Assembly (NCBI RefSeq): GCF_023158935.1
Contig: NZ_CP096120.1
Coordinates: forward strand, 2,504,516-2,568,515
Length of the DNA stretch: 64,000 bases
DNA from: Acinetobacter portensis
GTDB taxonomy: Bacteria > Pseudomonadota > Gammaproteobacteria > Pseudomonadales > Moraxellaceae
Direction of reading: 5' to 3'
Position 1 is the first letter of the stretch. The number at the start of each line of letters is the position of its first letter. Below the pieces are notes generated by a model, which was not told the origin of the DNA, did not search any database, and was given only the letters and a program-made list of their open reading frames with translations. Positions 58,775 through 64,000 of this stretch are shown here, piece after piece. The position numbers and the translations under genes were made by a program.

Positions 58775-59203
58775 ATGCTAAAACGGATCTTAATATTAGG
58801 GCTTTTAATATCACTCAGCGCTTGTACGTCTATTCAAGTTAATAATACGCAAGGATTTCAAACAAAAAATATCAAACACATTTGTATTATAAAAAATGCA
58901 AAAGTTACCATCGGTGATTTTGAAAATATGATTGTAAGAAGCCTAGCGAGATATAGTATTAGAGCTGAGGTTTATCCTGAACAATCTAAACCTTTGTTCT
59001 GCGATGTCACAATGACCTATACCGCGTTAAGAAGTTGGGATATGGCAACCTATTTAAGTTCTGCAAAATTTGTGCTCTACCAAAACAATCAACAAGTTTC
59101 TGAAGCGACATTCCACTTAAAAGGAAAAGGTGGTTTAGCTTTAAATAAATGGCGTTCAACGGAAACAAAAGTAAATGAATTAGTTGATGAATTACTAAAA
59201 TAA
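58775..59203 (+). CDS. Small outer-membrane-type lipoprotein (Sbp-like), unknown function
   Basis: The protein has 142 residues from the ATG at 58775, which has a GGGGG Shine-Dalgarno 4 bases upstream. The open frame goes back to 58742, but the lipoprotein signal starts at 58775 (MLKRILILGLLISLSACTS). The lipobox LSAC marks lipid attachment at Cys. The mature domain is a small beta-sheet protein (DVTMTYTALRSWDMATYLSSAKF) resembling Sbal_3080/Sbp-type lipoproteins. Surface or periplasmic; function unknown. Last gene before the mnmE terminator. Confidence 0.85.
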   Translation: MLKRILILGLLISLSACTSIQVNNTQGFQTKNIKHICIIKNAKVTIGDFENMIVRSLARYSIRAEVYPEQSKPLFCDVTMTYTALRSWDMATYLSSAKFVLYQNNQQVSEATFHLKGKGGLALNKWRSTETKVNELVDELLK

Positions 59204-59230
59204 AAAAAGCCCTCATTTGAGGGCTTTTAA
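59204..59230. terminator. Bidirectional terminator between the lipoprotein gene and mnmE
   Basis: The stem AAAAAAAGCCCTC / GAGGGCTTTT with loop ATTT lies in the 36-bp gap of the convergent pair. Confidence 0.9.
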
Positions 59231-59239
59231 AATATCGAA

Positions 59240-60595
59240 TTACTTTCCAATACAGAACGATCCGAAAATCTTTCCTAATAAATCATCTGCACTAAAATCA
59301 CCCGTAATTTCACCTAAGGCATTTTGCGCTAAACGAAGAGATTCTGCGACCAATTCGCCTGCGTTATAAACCACAAGTTGCTCACGAGCTTCTGCTAAAT
59401 ATTCCTGTGTGCGCTTCATTGCGTCTAAATGACGTGTTCTTGCAATAAATGTATCTTCTTCAGGTTGGAAGCCTGCATGCGCTGTAATCGCATCTATGAG
59501 CGATTGAACGCCTGTTTCTTGCTTAGCAGACACAGCTATATGACGGAAACCTTGATAATCTAAAATTTCAGCACGTTTCCCTGTTAAATCACACTTGTTA
59601 CCAATCAATATTAAACGCTTTGGCTCAATATGATCTGCAAAATATTCTTGTGCTAATGCAAGCGGATCTTCACCTTGGCTTAAGTCATAAACAAGCAGTA
59701 ATAAATCCGCTTGTTCAATTTCTTTAATTGCACGACGAATACCTTCTTTCTCAACAATATCACCAGTTTCACGTAAACCTGCGGTATCGGTTAAGGTAAT
59801 TGGTAAACCATTTAAGGTAATTTTTTCATGTAAAACATCACGTGTTGTACCTGCAATATCCGTCACAATTGCACGCTCAATGCCCGCCAAAGCATTTAAT
59901 AATGAAGATTTACCTGCATTCGGTTTCCCCGCAATAACAACTTGCAAACCTTCACGTAGCAATTGCCCCTGACGCGCAGATTGTTGAACAGCAGTTACCG
60001 CATTAGCAACACCATCTAACAGGTTTAAAATTTTGCCGTCAGCTAGGAAATCAATTTCTTCTTCAGGAAAATCAATTGCAGCTTCCACATGCAAACGCAA
60101 ATGAATGAGCTGTTCTAAAACTGCATTTACTTTTGTTGAAAATGCACCTTGTAAAGAACGTACAGCGGAGCGTGCAGCAGCTTGTGATGTTGCATCGATT
60201 AAATCTGCAATAGCTTCTGCTTGAACTAAATCTAATTTGCCATTTTCAAAGGCACGCATAGAAAATTCACCAGCTTTAGCAGCAATAGCACCAAGCTCAA
60301 ATAAGCGTCCTAAAAGTGCATTTTGAATAACAGGACCACCATGACCTTGTAACTCAACAACATCTTCACCAGTAAATGAGTGTGGATTTGGAAAGCAAAT
60401 TGCTAAACCTTCATCCATCACTTCATTATTTGCATCGTAGAACTTACGAAAACCAGCATAACGTGCTTGGTCTAATTCTTTTTTTGTTAGTACTTCTGCA
60501 ATTTCATAAGCTTTTGGACCCGATAGGCGAATCACCCCGACACCACCACGACCTGGTGGTGTGGCAATAGCAGCAATAGTGGTTCGGTTTTGCAT
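59240..60595 (-). CDS. mnmE: tRNA uridine-5-carboxymethylaminomethyl modification GTPase
   Basis: About 451 residues from the ATG at 60595, which has AGGTGA upstream. A GTG at 60604 is in frame and overlaps that Shine-Dalgarno. An N-terminal formyl-THF-binding-like domain (ATPPGRGGVGVIRLSG), a helical domain and an inserted GTPase domain are present. The GTPase has GKPNAGKSSLLNAL, DIAGTTRD, DTAGLRE and NKCDL. The C-terminal CIGK is normal. With MnmG it modifies wobble uridines of tRNAs. Part of the rpmH-rnpA-yidD-yidC-mnmE cluster. Confidence 0.97.
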   Translation of the reverse strand: MQNRTTIAAIATPPGRGGVGVIRLSGPKAYEIAEVLTKKELDQARYAGFRKFYDANNEVMDEGLAICFPNPHSFTGEDVVELQGHGGPVIQNALLGRLFELGAIAAKAGEFSMRAFENGKLDLVQAEAIADLIDATSQAAARSAVRSLQGAFSTKVNAVLEQLIHLRLHVEAAIDFPEEEIDFLADGKILNLLDGVANAVTAVQQSARQGQLLREGLQVVIAGKPNAGKSSLLNALAGIERAIVTDIAGTTRDVLHEKITLNGLPITLTDTAGLRETGDIVEKEGIRRAIKEIEQADLLLLVYDLSQGEDPLALAQEYFADHIEPKRLILIGNKCDLTGKRAEILDYQGFRHIAVSAKQETGVQSLIDAITAHAGFQPEEDTFIARTRHLDAMKRTQEYLAEAREQLVVYNAGELVAESLRLAQNALGEITGDFSADDLLGKIFGSFCIGK

Positions 60596-60630
60596 AAAAT
60601 TCACCTAAAAAATTAAAAGTACATACAAAT

Positions 60631-60668
60631 AAAAATCCGCCTAAGATTACCATCTTAAGCGGATTTAT
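60631..60668 (-). terminator. yidC terminator
   Basis: A 15-bp stem AAATCCGCTTAAGAT / ATCTTAGGCGGATTT (minus strand) lies 19 bp after the yidC stop. Confidence 0.75.
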
Positions 60669-60686
60669 TCAGCTATTCAGCAAGTC

Positions 60687-62453
60687 TTACTTTGCTGCGT
60701 TCGCTTCTTCACGTTTTACACGGTCTTTTTCAACAGATTTGTTGATTAAACCTTGCTGTAAAATCGTAATACTGTTGTTACAGATCCAGTAAAGTACAAG
60801 ACCTGCTGGGAAGAACAACATAAATACAGTGAAGATAATTGGCATAAATTTAAATACTTTCGCTTGCATAGGATCTGCAGGCTGAGGGTTTAAACTTTGC
60901 TGAACATACATGGTTACACCCATTAATAATGGAAGAATAAACCATGGGTCCATTGCCGATAAATCTTGAATCCAAGCTAACCATGGTGCATGGCGAAGCT
61001 CAACAGATTCCATCAATACCCAATACAACGCAAGGAAGATTGGCATTTGAAGCAATAATGGTAAACAACCAGAAAGCGGGTTTACTTGTTCACGTTTGTA
61101 AAGCGCCATCATTTCTTGAGAGAAACGCATGCGGTCTTCACCAAACTCTTCTTTCATGCGTTGCATTTCTGGTGCAATCACACGCATTTTCGCCATTGAG
61201 CGGTAGCTCTTAGACGATAAAGGCCAAAGAATAAGTTTAACAAGAATCGTCAATAAAATAATTGACCAACCCCAGTTTCCAACAATTCCGTGGAAGAATT
61301 GCAAACCTAAGAATAGAAGTTTAGCAATTGGCCACAACCAACCGTAATCTACAGTTTGGTTTAAACCAACAGCCAAATCTTTCAATTCAGATTGAATTTT
61401 AGGACCTGAATAGAATGTCGCATCCACCTCAGCAACAGTGCCAGCAGGAACTGTGATTGTCGGAGATGTAAAACCAATGATGTTCATATCATCAGCAGAT
61501 TTACGAGATTCTAATTTTGCTGTGAAAGCTTGACCTTCACCTTGTGTTAACTTGATATCACCAGGAATCCAAGCACTTACAAAGTAATGCTGAACCATAG
61601 CAACCCAAGCATCTTTCGCATCTACACTTAACTTTTCTTCACTAAAGTTAGCAAATTTAAGTTTATTGTAGTGCTCATCAGGCGTACCCCAAGCTCCACC
61701 TAAGAATGTTCCTAAAGTAAATATACCTTGGTCAGACTTACCTGGATCTTCTGAGTTGTCACGCTTAAGCTGACCAAACATTTGACCTTGCCAAGCGCCT
61801 GCACTGCGGTTAATCACTTTATGATTAACAACAACTGGGTAATTACCTTCTTTAAACGTGAAGGTTTTGATAATTTCAATACCATCAGTTGTTTTGTATA
61901 CCATTGGAACAGTTAAAACTTTAACTGCTTTTCCATCTTTATCTTGTGTCGCTTTAGCATCGGCTAAGCTATAAGTTGTTTTTTCAAACTCATATACAGG
62001 ACGACCATTACGACTACTATCTGGACCATTTAGACCAATTAAACCAGATTGTGCGACATAAGTACGTTTTGCATCGCTCTCAAGCATTACAAAAGGATCA
62101 TCGCTATCTTTATTTTTGTCATGATTGAGTAATTCAATACGAACAATATCACCGCCTTTAGGATTAATCCAAAGGTGATAAAGGTCAGTTTGTACTGAAA
62201 TAAGTTGTTGACTTACAGGTGCTGTGGCATCGGTAGTCTGTTGCGTAGTTGCAATATTTGCTTGCGGCACATCAGTCGTTGCTGTAGCCGTTTGACCATT
62301 TGGCAAGTCTGCGGACACATCTTTAGAAACAGCGACAGCTTCTTGCTGTACTTTAGGTTCTACGTGTCCATAATCTTTTTGCCAAGCCAAAATGAGCAAA
62401 TATGCGACAACGAACATAGCTCCTAGAATGGCAATCCTGGCCCATTGTTGCAT
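60687..62453 (-). CDS. yidC: Membrane protein insertase YidC
   Basis: The protein has 588 residues. An N-terminal membrane anchor and a Gln/Thr-rich linker precede the large periplasmic P1 domain (about 90-350). The conserved C-terminal part (FFHGIVGNWGWSIILLTILVKLILWPLSSKSYRSMAKM ... FMPIIFTVFMLFFPAGLVLYWICNN) carries the hydrophilic-groove arginine near its start. It inserts and folds inner-membrane proteins, alone or with SecYEG. The next gene upstream is yidD, with a 5-bp gap. Confidence 0.97.
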   Translation of the reverse strand: MQQWARIAILGAMFVVAYLLILAWQKDYGHVEPKVQQEAVAVSKDVSADLPNGQTATATTDVPQANIATTQQTTDATAPVSQQLISVQTDLYHLWINPKGGDIVRIELLNHDKNKDSDDPFVMLESDAKRTYVAQSGLIGLNGPDSSRNGRPVYEFEKTTYSLADAKATQDKDGKAVKVLTVPMVYKTTDGIEIIKTFTFKEGNYPVVVNHKVINRSAGAWQGQMFGQLKRDNSEDPGKSDQGIFTLGTFLGGAWGTPDEHYNKLKFANFSEEKLSVDAKDAWVAMVQHYFVSAWIPGDIKLTQGEGQAFTAKLESRKSADDMNIIGFTSPTITVPAGTVAEVDATFYSGPKIQSELKDLAVGLNQTVDYGWLWPIAKLLFLGLQFFHGIVGNWGWSIILLTILVKLILWPLSSKSYRSMAKMRVIAPEMQRMKEEFGEDRMRFSQEMMALYKREQVNPLSGCLPLLLQMPIFLALYWVLMESVELRHAPWLAWIQDLSAMDPWFILPLLMGVTMYVQQSLNPQPADPMQAKVFKFMPIIFTVFMLFFPAGLVLYWICNNSITILQQGLINKSVEKDRVKREEANAAK

Positions 62454-62458
62454 ATCAA

Positions 62459-62779
62459 TTACCCCAAGTGGTTAGAGTGATTTTGGTTCATTAAACGATC
62501 ACGAAAGGGTACAACAACGTGAAGCGTTTGAGAATCTATTTGCTGAAATGAAATAAAACGAATTACCTTTGGAGGGATAGGGTCATAACCCGATCCTCCC
62601 CAGGGGTGACAACGACAAATACGTCTAGTCGCCAGCCACACACCACGCACAGCACCATGTGTATGGACTGCTTCCAATGAATATTGAGAACAAGTGGGAA
62701 TATAACGACAGCGAGGTCCTAATAAAGGACTAAGCGCAATCTGATAGAAACGAATAAACCAATGCAGTAAACGAACCAT
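62459..62779 (-). CDS. yidD: Membrane protein insertion efficiency factor YidD
   Basis: The protein has 106 residues. The YidD/DUF37 signature runs [34 protein letters not shown] then [16 protein letters not shown]. The conserved cysteines ([15 protein letters not shown]) are all present. An amphipathic membrane-associated protein thought to help YidC. Between rnpA and yidC as in most gammaproteobacteria; slightly long at the C-terminus ([14 protein letters not shown]...). Confidence 0.95.
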   Translation of the reverse strand: MVRLLHWFIRFYQIALSPLLGPRCRYIPTCSQYSLEAVHTHGAVRGVWLATRRICRCHPWGGSGYDPIPPKVIRFISFQQIDSQTLHVVVPFRDRLMNQNHSNHLG

Positions 62780-62788
62780 TGGCCATCT

Positions 62789-63190
62789 CTACTTTTGTGG
62801 GGATGGAACTATTTTTGAATGCTTTTTGGCAAGGCGTTGCAGTTTTTGCCAAGCACTTTGTAATTGCTGATGCAATTCAGCGTTTGGAATTGTATCAATA
62901 CCTACTTTAGGCATAACAACAATATCTAAATCATCTAATTGCTGTTGATGCAGGCGAAAACTTTCGCGAGCAAGACGTTTTACTCTATTTCTTTCATGTG
63001 CACGACGCACTTTCTTTTTAGCAACGACAATACCCAAACGGCTGTTAGGCAATTCGGAACGTTTTGCTAAAAATAAGAAATGGGGCTGATGCACTTTAAA
63101 AAGCGCACCATCAAACACACCTTTATAATCTGCAGCACAGCGTAATCGAACCTCTGTGCTGAAGCTATAAAGTTTTGTTATAACACCCAA
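62789..63190 (-). CDS. rnpA: Ribonuclease P protein component
   Basis: The protein has 133 residues from a TTG at 63190, the only usable in-frame start before the conserved [11 protein letters not shown] block; no good Shine-Dalgarno is visible. The RNR motif [18 protein letters not shown] is intact and the [15 protein letters not shown] strand precedes it. It is the protein cofactor of RNase P, needed for 5' processing of tRNAs. 20 bp after rpmH in the same operon. The start codon should be treated as uncertain. Confidence 0.9.
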   Translation of the reverse strand: MGVITKLYSFSTEVRLRCAADYKGVFDGALFKVHQPHFLFLAKRSELPNSRLGIVVAKKKVRRAHERNRVKRLARESFRLHQQQLDDLDIVVMPKVGIDTIPNAELHQQLQSAWQKLQRLAKKHSKIVPSPQK

Positions 63191-63210
63191 GGTTATAATA
63201 ACTTAACTGA

Positions 63211-63345
63211 TTAAACAGTTAAGCTATGACGACCTTTTGCACGACGGCGAGCTAATACTTGACGACCAGCTTTAGTAGCCATACGAGCACGGAAACCATG
63301 AACGCGCTTACGCTTTAATTCAGATGGTTGGAATGTACGTTTCAT
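63211..63345 (-). CDS. rpmH: Large-subunit ribosomal protein bL34
   Basis: This 44-residue, very basic protein begins [20 protein letters not shown] and ends ...[12 protein letters not shown], full length for the family. The ATG (63343-63345) has TTGGAG upstream. It is first in the rpmH-rnpA-yidD-yidC-mnmE operon, beside the oriC-like region as in most gammaproteobacteria. Confidence 0.97.
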
Positions 63346-63399
63346 ATTGAAACTCCAAAAATGATCTTGCTATGAAGGTTCGCGATTTTAGTGCTCATT

Positions 63400-64000
63400 G
63401 CTTGAGCTGTCAATGAAAAACGCTACTTGTAACAAAAATGATGTCTTTTTTTAAAATTAAGTCTTTTATAGAATATATTTTTTAAAATATACTTATTAAC
63501 AACTTAACATACTAATTAGAATGAATATTTAAAACTTAATAACATGTTTATCAACAAATTTTTTTAATTCAATTAAGCCAACTTAATTATTTTGGTTTTA
63601 AATTTGAATTTAAATAAGTTTAGAAATATACCCACAAATTTAAAGCCTCTTATTAATAAATTCAAATTTATAAATTTAAATTTATTACTATTAGCGTTGA
63701 TTATTTCTGTGGAAATCACATTTTTCTATTATAAAAACAAGTATTTATATTGTGGATATTTATGTTCTAATAAAAAGAATACTTTGTGGATAACTTTGTG
63801 ATATATTTTATCCACACCTTATTTATTATCTTATCCACAGGTGAGAGAATTTAAATTTATTTGCTTGTTTTACGTTTTTTTGTACAAATGAGCTTTAATT
63901 TGCCATGACAGATGTGGATAACTTCGTTAGAATGGCGACCCGCTTTTGCGGTCTTGAATATTTTTAATACATCATATTATGTAACGAACAGGGGGTTCGC
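63400..64000. other. oriC-like region (AT-rich unwinding element and DnaA boxes)
   Basis: Strong DnaA boxes (TTATCCACA or complement) lie at 63785-63793, 63808-63816, 63831-63839 and 63913-63921, with a weaker one (TGTGGATAT) at 63751-63759. The left part (63460-63720) is very AT-rich and contains one exact TTTGAATTTAAA at 63603-63614, as in the array at 44138-44573. A GC-rich hairpin and a GGGGG stretch (63992-63996) near the edge suggest that the dnaA start follows immediately after the window. Confidence 0.85.

Overview
The window reads as chromosomal DNA of an Acinetobacter-like gammaproteobacterium. The evidence is AT-rich sequence, the rpmH-rnpA-yidD-yidC-mnmE cluster next to an oriC-like region with four DnaA boxes at the right edge, a 16S-tRNA-Ile-tRNA-Ala-23S-5S operon of Acinetobacter type, and typical housekeeping proteins (DapB, DnaJ, Ppc, IlvD, PurEK, Mpl, GuaD). 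The species is not determined. The window ends just before the expected dnaA.

Layout, left to right. (1) 1-4495, minus strand: end of a surface-polysaccharide locus (two hexapeptide-repeat acyltransferases, a Wzx-like flippase, and TviC/WbpP- and TviB/WbpO-like enzymes that make UDP-N-acetylhexosaminuronic acid). (2) 4661-9085: dapB and dnaJ, separated by an IS5-family element that itself carries an inserted IS1595-family element. (3) 9693-20383: ppc, a RutG/UraA-like permease, a LysR regulator, a TSUP permease, a chorismate mutase cotranscribed with a two-domain thioredoxin-fold-like protein, an intact IS1 copy with its target duplication, and ilvD. (4) 20645-27936: a 3' gene remnant cut by an IS3-family element, fmt-rsmB, a MetP/MetS-like amino-acid importer and an aldehyde dehydrogenase. 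(5) 28043-29069: a probable Csr/Rsm-type CsrA-sequestering small RNA behind a GacA-box-like palindrome, then an orphan gene of unknown function. (6) 29184-34908: the rRNA operon on the minus strand. (7) 35050-38395: periplasmic cyclophilin, a perfect parS site, a gene-free stretch with three candidate small transcripts, and a divergent metallo-beta-lactamase-fold/LysR pair. (8) 38437-42776: grpE and dnaK with heat-shock promoters, a metzincin-like protease and a small acidic protein. (9) 42835-46451: lytic transglycosylase, a helically phased array of sixteen TTTAAATTCAAA-like sites, and purEK. (10) 46647-56578: a DUF486 protein, mpl with its terminator split by an IS4-family element, two GNAT proteins, an MFS exporter, terC under a yybP-ykoY manganese riboswitch, a nucleotidyltransferase-like gene, guaD, hpt behind an attenuator-like terminator, and a GlsB-family protein. 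(11) 56634-64000: dsbC, a second perfect parS site, dmeF/dmeR metal efflux and repressor, a lipoprotein, mnmE, yidC, yidD, rnpA, rpmH and oriC.

Most of the window is ordinary core genome. The most unusual signals are non-coding: the phased 12-mer array at 44138-44573, the Rsm-like RNA at about 28117-28255, and the small-transcript cluster at about 36000-36450. Five insertion sequences from five families (IS1, IS3, IS4, IS5, IS1595) show recent mobile-element activity. One splits the mpl terminator, and another appears to have removed most of a gene upstream of fmt.
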